Source: Baylisascaris procyonis (lineage: Eukaryota > Nematoda > Chromadorea > Rhabditida > Ascarididae). From it: a DNA stretch of 64,000 nt. The notes below the pieces were generated by a model, which ran no database searches, was not told the DNA's origin, and saw nothing but the letters and a program-made list of their open reading frames with translations. A program made the translations under genes and the position numbers. The stretch is taken from NCBI GenBank assembly GCA_037389465.1, contig JAZARR010000250.1, forward strand, positions 5,076,001 through 5,140,000, read 5' to 3'. Below, piece by piece: positions 10,364 to 19,500 of the stretch. Positions within the stretch are counted from its first letter, which is position 1. Each line of letters opens with the position of its first letter.

Positions 10364-13024
10364 CGCTTTATATGATCGCTACTGTTTGTAATATTGCAGT
10401 GTGGTTTATTATCGTGCCAATCGCGTTATGTGGTATCTGGGCAATTTTAATAGCCGTTATCGTCGCAGTTTGTTGTCGAAAAAAACGGTAAGTGACTACG
10501 TTTTGCACCGAGTATACTTCTCTTCAAACAGTCGAAACTACAATGTCTCTGCGACCGAGTTTGGCGTGTGAAGGCGTACCGCCGGAGTAAATAAAGCTCG
10601 ATTACTACGAGCAGGAGAACCACACGTTGATGAGTAGTAAAACAGACACACTGATTAGCAAACAAGACCGCAGCCTATTTATATCTTCGGCTACGGCTCC
10701 AAAGGATGGGGAGGTCATAATGCACACGGAGGAGATATGGTATCAAGATCAAACAAGTGTGAGCACGCAACCTGTTACACAAATGAAGATCACCGCGATC
10801 ACTGCGATCACAAAACTCATTTGATCACAACAGATCACTCGTTAACACCTCCCCCGAGTTCTTCAATAACTGATTCGGTCCGGGCGTCGGATTGCGCGAC
10901 TTGACGACGAAGTTGTGGAAGAACTTCTTGGTCGCGACGCTATTCGTCCTTGTCCAATGCTTCAGTCACATTTGTTAATTCGGTGCCACTGTTCCTGTCA
11001 GTTGCACGATTATACGCGTCACGACGCGAGCGGTCGCCGTCGCTATTGCCACTGCCAGAGCCGCGAGTGACCGATGAACCATCACTGAGGTTGCCCTCTG
11101 AATCGCGTTTTGGAGCATCCGCACTTTTACCATCCTCGATTGGCGTGCCATCATCACTCATAACAGAGGCCGCTATCTTGCTCGAATTTCTGTTGTTCAT
11201 ATTAGCGCCTTGACGACGTATTTGGTTGGTATGATTTTTCCATGTCACTTTTCTAACCTCAACGAACCATATGACGTCACCTAGTCTCCCAACTATCTTT
11301 CCTGTTCTCCATGGCTGACCCTGGCTCACGTAGTCACGAACAGTTACGTGGTCGCCAATCTTAAACTTCCTTTCTCATTGTGCATAAGAGATTTCCCTTG
11401 GTCTGATTGCAACCTTAGATGGGTTATTTCGAGCCATAACACAACCCTCACAGTTGCGAAATCTTTTCAATATCCCTCTCCATTCCTGGCCACCATCATC
11501 ATTGCCGGGTCTTCGAAACTATCCTGTCACTACCTGGATGATTTTCGTGCAGTTTAGCAAGCACTGCTCTTTGCAGGCTCTTAGTGATGACTGTTCTAAC
11601 GCCCCATACCAAGCACCCATTCGAAATGCTCAACTCTTTTCGCTTGATGAAAAACGCTTTGCATCCTTTGTTCAGGCATCTTTTTGGCCTATCAGCTAAC
11701 ACGAACTCTCTAATCTGCTTCAAGACACTATCCTGTTGTGTGCTTTGCAACTATCCCAGCTGTAGTTGGGAGCTCCGAATGGGTTTTGGCTATCAACTGG
11801 TTTACCATCATCGCTGGTCTCCTTGAGCTTCACATGACCCAGGACCTTCTTACGTGCTTCCAATTCATTTTTGTGCACGTCGGAGTATTTACCGCGCGAA
11901 TCTTCCAACTTCTTGTTCTACTTCACTGAACCTACCGTACAAATTAGCGAAGTGAATGCTTTCAACCCTTTAAAAGCATGGATCCAATCTCTCCCAAGAA
12001 CACTGGTCGTGCTGTTCTCGGCCACGCGCAGTAACAATTTCTGTCCATCTTCGCGGACAACTTGCCCCATGTAGCTTCGTAAAGTCACGGATGACTCGTG
12101 CGGTTTTGGGCAACCGATGCTCCTCCAGCACTTTGGCTCCACCATGGTGACTACGGCCCCACTACCCAACTCCATTTGAGTAGGTTTGCTATTCGCCTTA
12201 AGAGTGAAGTGTATGTAGGGGACTTCTCCTTTACTGTGTAAACACCGTCCGGAGCATAGAATGTAGTTTGCCCCAACTCTGCCTGCGCTTTTTGTTCAAT
12301 TCGGTAGGTTTTCCCTCACACCCCTTTCGGCACATTTTAGCTATATGACCCTTCTTGGCACATTTAAACACTTCGCCTTTAGAAATCTACATTCCTTAGC
12401 GAAATGACGACCTTGCCACAACAGTGGCACGTCCCTCTTAACTTTCCTCTCTCCTGTGTCTGGACTTTATGCACTTCATGAACAACTACTACCTATTCTT
12501 TAACAGTGTTCTGGACTTCTTCCTCAACAGTGTTCTGGTACTCCTTCTCAATTTCAAGTAGACTCACTGCCTCAACGGGTTCACTATATTTCTCGAATTC
12601 TGTGTTCCCAAATTGCGGCTTCTACCGCTTTGTCTGACGTCGGCGACCCAGAATTGCTAAACAATGCCATATGTATATTTTCTGCCCATCCAAGTGACTA
12701 TTTCCTGTTCTAATATTATCAATCACATGACAGCACTTGTTTCACGATCTGTTCCACTACAGATTAATATGGATCTTTAATCAAACAGAGAAACGTCCCC
12801 ATCCCAGTCCGAGTACCAAAATACTGAAATGTAAAAAGAGACGTCAAGAATGCGAAGTGTTTTCTCCAAAACAAACAAGAAGCGGAGGGATCGTACGACT
12901 TTTTAATACGAAACTATCTTTGATGGTGAGAGGAGACTATGCTTCATATTTCGATGTAAAAGTCTCCACGCCTAGAGATATGAGTCGCAGTAGTTATGAG
13001 GCAAAGACCCCCTTCAATTTTTAG
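1..13024 (+). CDS. dex-1: DEX-1-like NIDO/EGF single-pass membrane protein (3' part)
   Basis: Exons read in consistent phase: 1-18, 1122-1222, 1705-1826, 2451-2592, 3106-3242, 3751-4000, 4333-4470, 5674-5796, 7123-7269, 7713-7840, 9104-9242, 10400-10487, 12763-13024. They give 597 codons, and the gene starts upstream of the window. Domain order: a calcium-binding EGF module split by an intron (DIDECK then [10 protein letters not shown]); a NIDO domain over exons 3-6 ([32 protein letters not shown]); a laminin/MEGF-type EGF ([17 protein letters not shown]); a second calcium-binding EGF ([18 protein letters not shown]); another EGF ([18 protein letters not shown]); a Pro/acidic linker; a membrane helix ([20 protein letters not shown]) with CCRKKR stop-transfer; and a tail ending KTPFNF. 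NIDO plus EGF plus one membrane span is the architecture of C. elegans DEX-1, which acts in dendrite anchoring and epithelial matrix. SNED1 or tectorin relatives are less likely because of the membrane anchor. The last exon rests on phase and acceptor only. Confidence 0.85.
1412..1503. repeat. 23-bp tandem repeat, four copies
   Basis: Units begin at 1412, 1435, 1458 and 1481, each 23 bases long. They open with ATGAGTC (ATGAATG in the last) and the first three close with CTAGG, TTAGG and CTAAG. The first two units are nearly identical and the fourth is the most diverged. The array lies in the intron between the first EGF exon and the NIDO domain. Confidence 0.85.
8653..8689. repeat. 13-bp perfect inverted repeat, 11-base loop
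   Basis: The left arm ATCTCTATCATAT (8653-8665) is exactly complementary to the right arm ATATGATAGAGAT (8677-8689). It lies in the 1.3-kb dex-1 intron 7841-9103, which shows no exon. It could be a small foldback element or a hairpin RNA. Flanking complementarity is weak, so a full microRNA precursor is not supported. Confidence 0.7.
9340..9361. repeat. C-rich tract, G4/i-motif type
   Basis: Four C-runs of 3, 7, 6 and 3 bases are separated by single bases. This makes a potential G-quadruplex on the minus strand. The tract lies in the dex-1 intron about 100 bases after the exon ending at 9242. Confidence 0.7.
10311..10362. repeat. (TA)26 microsatellite
   Basis: This is an uninterrupted TA dinucleotide array of 52 bases. 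It lies 37 bases upstream of the exon that encodes the membrane helix of the dex-1-like protein. It is likely to be length-polymorphic and prone to assembly error. Confidence 0.95.
10507..10847 (-). repeat. LTR of the Gypsy-type element
   Basis: On the minus strand a purine run (10848-10860, with GGGGGAGG) directly precedes TGTTAACG at 10847, as expected for a polypurine tract followed by the TG end of a 3' LTR. A TATA-like GATATAAATAG lies at 10675-10685. Five GATCAC motifs occur at 10788-10838. The inner end is not clear; it must lie between the exon end at 10487 and about 10530. No second copy was seen. Confidence 0.6.
10860..11498 (-). pseudogene. Integrase fragment (end of zinc finger, C-terminal domain)
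   Basis: The minus strand reads [13 protein letters not shown] and then, after a frameshift, a C-x2-C pair; this is the second half of the integrase HHCC finger. It then jumps directly to GDHVTVRDY and [13 protein letters not shown], the SH3-like C-terminal domain of Gypsy integrases, followed by a polar tail ending near the purine tract. The DDE catalytic core of about 150 residues that should lie between is absent. The fragment is non-functional. Confidence 0.75.
11499..11750 (-). pseudogene. Integrase N-terminal zinc-finger fragment
   Basis: The 83-codon open stretch contains [17 protein letters not shown] followed by [13 protein letters not shown]. This is the RNase H-integrase connection and first half of the HHCC finger of Gypsy-type elements (the LHxxHPG motif). 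Upstream on the minus strand it abuts the protease-linker stretch near 11745, so the whole reverse transcriptase and RNase H region is deleted at this junction. Confidence 0.75.
11918..12175 (-). pseudogene. Retroelement aspartyl protease, active site lost
   Basis: This 85-codon stretch has the retropepsin-like layout of Gypsy elements: [12 protein letters not shown], then [20 protein letters not shown] and the flap-distal [10 protein letters not shown]. The active-site triplet normally reads D-T/S-G; here the Asp position is Gly (GSG), so the enzyme cannot be catalytic. It is preceded by the zinc knuckles and followed by a short linker stretch at 11720-11908. Confidence 0.75.
12318..12432 (-). 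pseudogene. Two CCHC zinc knuckles of a gag-like protein, frameshifted
   Basis: The minus strand reads CHCCGK then, one frame over, RHFAKEC, and next KCL then, one frame over, [11 protein letters not shown]. Each is a C-x2-C-x4-H-x4-C nucleocapsid knuckle interrupted by a single-base frameshift. Gag-like sequence continues to about 12.7 kb with more frame changes. Confidence 0.7.
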
Positions 13025-13226
13025 ATAAAACCGTGGATGGTGCCGTTGATTTCCACTGGCCGTTGAGAACGCTTGAACAGAACGTCAACTCTTTTACAAA
13101 TACTGGGCTCAGTTGACTAGCTTGGCTAACTTCGATTTTCTGAGATTATTCCCCACCTAGCATATGAGTGGGAATAGAAGGCGGTCTGCTCCTAGTCTTC
13201 TAAGCATCAATAATCCCATTCATATA

Positions 13227-13232
13227 AATAAA
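13227..13232 (+). terminator. Candidate poly(A) signal of the dex-1-like gene
   Basis: This is a canonical AATAAA hexamer about 200 bases after the TAG at 13022-13024. It is the first I see after that stop, which gives a short 3'UTR typical of nematodes. No transcript evidence is available. Confidence 0.45.
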
Positions 13233-15901
13233 GGAATAGGAGTACGACAACGTTCACTAGCCTAGTCCGAAAAAACGAATGCCTTTTAGGGCAGCTACGG
13301 ATATTCATATAGGAAGTTAGCGAGCAAGAGTTCATTTAAACATCCCAATTACAGGTAATCCGGTTCGTAAAATAAAGTAAGGGTCTGCAATATGTATGCT
13401 AAAAAGCAAAGCCACAAATGCACAAAAAGGAGTACCGAGAATAATGACTATCTTATTACATAAAATCTGACGGCAAATAAAAATTGGGAGCAGTTGCCAA
13501 GCGAGCCAACATGAAATATAAAGCATATCTAAGGAAATCTTGAAGTGGAGGAAGTCACGGCATTATGGAAAGGTGCATAAGCCACTAGGAGCTGAAGTAG
13601 TTGCTTGTAAAGCTGGTCGCATTTTTGAAATACAGCTAAACGAGTTTGTAAAACAATGTAATATATAATTAGGATTGGAAGTTTAAAAGAATTAAACTAT
13701 TTAGACTCGGCATATAGAAGAATATCGATCAAAAACATAACTGAAAAAACGCCTTGAAAGAAATGAGGTAAGGAGTATAGAGGGTGAGAAAAGGAAAAGA
13801 GACTTTGCGAGTGAAAAAAAAGTTCTGGTATTTTCCCAAAGAATCACTTTATCAATCCTGAACAATATCGAACTGTAAAACGGAAGTTGCAAACAACAGA
13901 AATAAATACTTCGACGAACATAATATTCAATAATCGAATATTCAAATCAATAATTCTCTCCCTATACAATAAACAATCACGAGTGGAGAAACAAATAAGA
14001 AGAAACGACGCAAAATACAAACAGACACAGTGCCTTCTAAGAGATGAGATTTTAATTAGTCCCGATTATCAGATTTCTAATTAACAATGTAAACAAAAAT
14101 ATTAAAGAATTCTGATCCCATTTTTCCTTTGTTTGCGCAAAAATCATCAACCGTATGGTTTTATAGCTTCATCCCCTCCTGCATTTGACATACCAAAATG
14201 TACAGTTATCTTATATTAAACAAAAAATTAATATTTCCCACACCCGAGAGGACTAAATAATTGTGAATTTAGACGTATATACGTTTCGAAATGACGTTAT
14301 ATCATAATAAACAGCGCTAACCAATAGAGAGAGGAAAAATGTTTCCTCATGTTGTCTTACTTTGAAGGGGAATAGAAGAGCATTATGCAAATGGAAAAAA
14401 ATCCAAGTAAAATAGATCGTAAATGAGTTTCAACATATTGCAGGAGATCTTCGAAGTTCAGTTTCAAGGAGCCGGTGGGTATGACTGGTTGGTCATCACA
14501 CAACATCCGACCATTCCCCTCACATTTTGCTCAATATTGATTTCTTCCTGTATATTTAATAAAACAAGCATTCAGATGAGAGAAAAAATTCAGAGGAAAT
14601 AAAGTATCATACATATGAAGCAACCGATTCAATCAAAAAACGTAAACAATAGTCTTCCTGTAATCGAAAAGCGATATAGACGGAAGAGAGTTGCTGTCAA
14701 TTCCAACAAGGAAAACGCGCGCTACTGACACAGTTTGCTGACACTGGTCATTTTGAGTAAACTTTCATAAGTTTTACTATTAAATTTTGAAAAACAAAGC
14801 AACGACAATCAGATGAGCTTGATCTAAACACATAATTATAGACATTACTTCATTTCGTATCATTTCAGGACAGTGCATGAAAATAATTCTTCTTTTAACA
14901 AATTTGCAGAGTAATATTTTAATGAAATATTACATCGGTTGGTATTTCCGCCATCTAGGGTGAGGATGGGCAAAAAAAGATTGTGGAGCCACAGCACCCG
15001 AACCACTATACCTGCTTGTGAATGAGGAGGCTGCTGGCCATTTACAACGGCATAAAGCAAGAGCAGGTTGTCCTCACTTCGTCCTTAATCAATCCAGTAT
15101 ATTGGACCACAACTATCGGTGCAGGAAATAATCCGAAAACAAAGCGTGATTTCCATTTTCGGTCAGGCTGTTTAAATAGAAGCGAAAAACTCCACGGATA
15201 CGGCATATCGTGGTTAGCAGGTACGGATTAGTGGACCGTGAATCATGGAGGTTAGCCTGACGCGCTTTCAGTACAATAAGGCTCGTATTCTCTCATACAC
15301 ACACATCAATATATAAATTAAAAATCAGAAGTGGCGTTTTCTCAATGATTGGCAAGATGAATCTCTTAGAAGTATATTTGACGATTGCAAACAAAAAAAA
15401 AATATCTCAAACGAAAATGCACAACCTTTTTCGAACGAAAACAATGGAGAACGAAGGATCATAGAAGGAATAATTAAACCCGCCCACTATACATATTGCC
15501 AAATACTATTCAGATTAGTTTATCGCCTCACAATAGTCCATATTTTTTCTACTACTTCCGCTTTATATAAAAATACCTTGACTAATTTCTCATCAATAAA
15601 AAGATAATCCAAAACGGGAAAGAACAGCGCCATCACGAACAAGAATATTAATAAACAGTCACTACGTAGCTGATGAGAGAGACAAGGGCGAATGAAGAGA
15701 GTAATAAAATTCACATGTGGCTAATATTAGTGGGTAAAATATATTTAAATTTATAAACATGGAATCATAAAATCATAAAGGCAAAGGAAATGAATCTCAG
15801 GATAACGACTTAAACGAGAGAGGTAGATGAGAGCAGAGGAAAAGAAGAGCAAACTTATTCAACGTTGCAAACATTGTTTAACATTTGTTTCCGCTTACAT
15901 T

Positions 15902-15907
15902 TTTATT
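15902..15907 (-). terminator. Possible poly(A) signal of the STARD3 gene
   Basis: TTTATT on the plus strand gives AATAAA on the minus strand, about 680 bases after the stop codon at 16587. Nearer variants could serve instead, so this is only a candidate. Confidence 0.25.
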
Positions 15908-16586
15908 TGAGGTGAAAAAAGTGAAACCCTTTCACATACTTAACACCTTTTGATGGCACACATCTAAGACGCTGTCTGAATTGTGTCAAAAAAAGAAAGA
16001 GTACGAAACACCATTTCCGTCATTTCTACTTCCGCCATTTTTAAATGGCATGATTCCCTGATGATTTTACATGGAATAATCAAGACTCATACTCATCAAC
16101 GACAAACATAGGCGTAATGAGGGATCGGGCAGAAAACGAATGAGAAGAGAGGAAATGAGGTGATGGCAACTTTTAACCTCTTGAAACACGAGTCTGTTCG
16201 CATATTACGGTTGAAATAAATGAGTCTATGTAGATACTTACTGCACAGGCTTTTTATATAAAGATCCAATAAACAATACTTTTGAGTTATTACATATTAA
16301 TATCCTATATTCGACTTCCCAAAACAAATTCTGCTACAACTATTTGAAAGAAAATGGGTTATTCCGATTATGATATGCGAGAAAATAATCAACGAAAAAA
16401 ACGTTTCCCCTGCAAATAATAAAAACAATGAAATATTAATACCAATGAATGCCTAATAATTTCTGGCAACTTTCCAAACTGAAAAGTATCCAACTAGTAA
16501 ATAAATATACGACAAATACATGCAAAGAAAAAATGAACAAATACGCAATGAAAACTCGTACCAATATGAGCATTGAAATGTTCTGC

Positions 16587-19500
16587 TTAGGGATATTCAG
16601 AAGCTCGATCGCTAATGAAGTTGCGCAAATTCTTCACATAACCGAGGAGGAAAGAGCTCATCGTTCTTTCAATCAATCGTCTTGGGATATCACCCTCAAA
16701 ATGACTTGGATAAAAATTTAATATTAAACTACAAATCGCATCTCTTCAATTTTATTTATTCATATTTCAGCACCTCGAAGTGGGAAACAAAATAAAATGG
16801 ACAATATAAGTTTAAAACATAAAAAATACTCAAATTAAACACCCGTGCTAATTGCACCTTTTCAATTCTATTTAACGCACTTCACTGTCACAGTTATCAA
16901 AGCTATATTATCGATCACTTTTATGCCCACATAACACTATTTCGCTTAATCTGACAATTAGCCACGTGGAATTCTCGTAAATTACAACTCAGATCAAGCA
17001 ATGCAGATTTGGATAAATGTCGCTTGTCGTCTTTCACTCACTCACACATCACTTCCACCGATCCCGTCTATCGGCACCGATATTGAATGGTCAATTTTTT
17101 AAGTAATTCAATTAACGTCAACCAAATCACTCCTATTCAAAATTTGACTGCTATCAAAGCTTTTAACGTGTTACCATTGCTATTTGAAGTTTACGCACTT
17201 TCAACAAATCATTCATTATTCATCTGCAACCTAATTTATTTACTCCAAAGTATCCCTCCTTCGTCTTTAATCGGTTTACTTCCTCATTCAGAAAGTAAAA
17301 ATAAAATTTTCATTATCAATTCACACCATCCAATCAAAACAATCTGGTATGTCTTCTTTGATAAATCATTTGATAATTTAGAAAATTTTCACATCTGCTT
17401 GAAACTATTGCAGTCATAGATTTGAACTCAAATTTGCCGATATATGATCAATATATTTTAGCTACCTACCCATAACTAATCAAAGCTGACATAAATAAAA
17501 GAAGGAAAAGAAAGTCACCTTTACATCGCTCGATAAAATCCATTCGAAAACGGAAATGTTCGGAGCGGTTGATGATCTAGACACTCGCACAAGATTTGGG
17601 CCGTTGAAACCGCGCACCATTTTCTTATTGGAATTGGCCGGTAAAACAGATGAGTCGACCGACACATACCAACCTTCGTAAACGTCTTTATCTGTATCAA
17701 GGTGAATGCGACGCACGTCCAAGAAATCCCTTCAAATGTCTCAATAAACTTTCACGTTATGGCACGAATGGAATAAGGCTGAGGCAAAGAATGTGTGTAG
17801 ACGTGAAAGGCCATGTGAGGCATCGGCAAGGCCGGTCACGTAAAATATCGATGAGGTCCAGTAGATGGGGAGCTCCATATTGTTACGTGCAATGCTCTTC
17901 ACCGACTCCGTCAAGTGTGTACGCTTCGCAACAGTTAGTCATCATCGTATTTTAGTGTAAAGATCGAACACAACCCTCATGGCAATTGGGTGGTTCCAGG
18001 AGTTTCTGTTCATAGGTCACATCAATTTAACACCCTCCATCACACCATAAATAACTACTTTCTAACACCTAATGAAACTAGTTCCCCAGGAATGGATTGG
18101 AAAAATAAATCCATCACTCAAGCTGAACAATACTGTTATCAAAGTTCCTATTCATTGAAGCATCCCGTATAAAAGTGAACTGAAAAAAGTTTCTTTATTA
18201 CAAAAGTTACAAATATTTTTTTCGAAAAGCAATCTGTCACTTTCCATAAGCCAATAAAACATCCCCAAAACATAAGCTGCAACCGATTGATGCTATATGA
18301 TCGAAAATGCTGCAGCATTCAATACAAATGTACGAATATAGGAAAACATCTATCATCTTTTACCATGATAAAACAAGCATTACATATTCACATTCATCAA
18401 CACTCTGAATTGATCCTGATAAAAATGGTCGAAACACGACGACGACAGAGAAAGAAGAGAGAAGGTGGATGGGGAATGAAAGAAAAAAAGTGAGTGACTT
18501 ACCTGGAAGCAATGTATCCACGCAATGCAGGCGCACTAACTGAGTACAGTAATTCAGTTGTTGAATCAATATGGAGTAGCACCTAAACGTTATATATAAG
18601 GACACAACGGAAATAACTTCAAACAGTCATTCGAAGCAATAAGATAAACCTTTAAGCAAAAATCATTGACGCCGAATTATCTCCCTTCTGACAATTGGGC
18701 AAATTCAATATTTCGGGAAGTTTAAGTAAAATGAAAAACAGTCGAGTTCATGAAACAAAAGAGGCTCAGTGAATTGGTCACACGACATCTGAACACCGTC
18801 CCCCTCCCAAATGATGGGAAGGCCGGGAGGGGAAACGATGCAGAATGGTAATCTCGTCATCCACATCCAAATTCGAACGAACACCCGTAAGCCGCCGTGA
18901 TAAATCAAAAAAAAAAAGTTTTAGTGTTTTGTGTTAGCCGAAGACTAACATCAATCTCTTTAAATCTTTTTCTTTCAGCAGCCCAGGTCACCGTAGATCT
19001 GTTGAAAGTGGCTTTCGGTAGCAAAAGGATGTGCGCTACACCCGTTTCATGGTCTTTGGCTATCAAAGGCGGCTATTGTCACATACATCATAGCACTGGC
19101 TCTACGGAGGTTTCAGTTGGAGAAATAGCCTTTTTCAGACCCGTTGGAGAAATCCAAACGGGTGCCCTAGTATCAAAAAACCGGCCGTTTTTGAAAGCTG
19201 TGGAGCAATTGAAATTCTTTAGGAGAACTTCCAGCCCATATCATTTTTACCACCTCATAGTGCGAATATCTAAGCTGCCCTAGTCAAAACAAAAAAAAAC
19301 ATCACATGTTGCAATTTTTTGAAATCAACTTCCTATTCACTGTATTTTTCCTTCATGTTTTTATCCACCTTTTAAATTTTATTATATTTTTTATGCAGAT
19401 CTAAAAGTGCAGCCCACGAAAAAATTGGTAGCTGCCAAAAGTCACACAATGCATCCATCAGTTACCCTCATTTCCAAGACTTGTTTATTCCATAGTTGAT

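Larger units (their letters stand above)
10507..12700 (-). mobile_element. Decayed Ty3/Gypsy-type LTR retrotransposon in a dex-1 intron
   Basis: Read on the minus strand from high to low coordinates, this holds remnants of gag, two CCHC zinc knuckles, an aspartyl protease, the integrase HHCC zinc finger, the integrase C-terminal domain, a purine-rich tract and one LTR. The reverse transcriptase, RNase H and the integrase catalytic core are missing, and several frameshifts are present. I see no second LTR at the high-coordinate end. The element sits between the membrane exon (ends 10487) and the tail exon (starts 12763), antisense to the host gene, so splicing can remove it. Assignment to Gypsy rests on protease-before-integrase order and on the sequence style of the protease and integrase. 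Outer limits are approximate. Confidence 0.8.
13025..16586. other. Intergenic DNA between the convergent dex-1 and STARD3 genes
   Basis: It holds the dex-1 poly(A) signal near 13.23 kb and AT-rich DNA with no exon I can support. Short open stretches exist on both strands near 15.0-15.2 kb, but they have no recognisable motif or paired splice sites. Confidence 0.6.

Noticed and set aside
10591..10823. Plus-strand open stretch ([16 protein letters not shown]...) as the DEX-1 cytoplasmic tail
   Set aside because: It does not join the membrane exon in frame without two indels or a 31-base intron. It is antisense to a segment with polypurine tract, TG end and TATA box of a Gypsy LTR. The exon at 12763 fits in phase.
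17650..17955. 101-codon plus-strand open frame
   Set aside because: It overlaps the START-domain exon 17519-17729 on the minus strand, which matches the STARD3 family and splices in phase.
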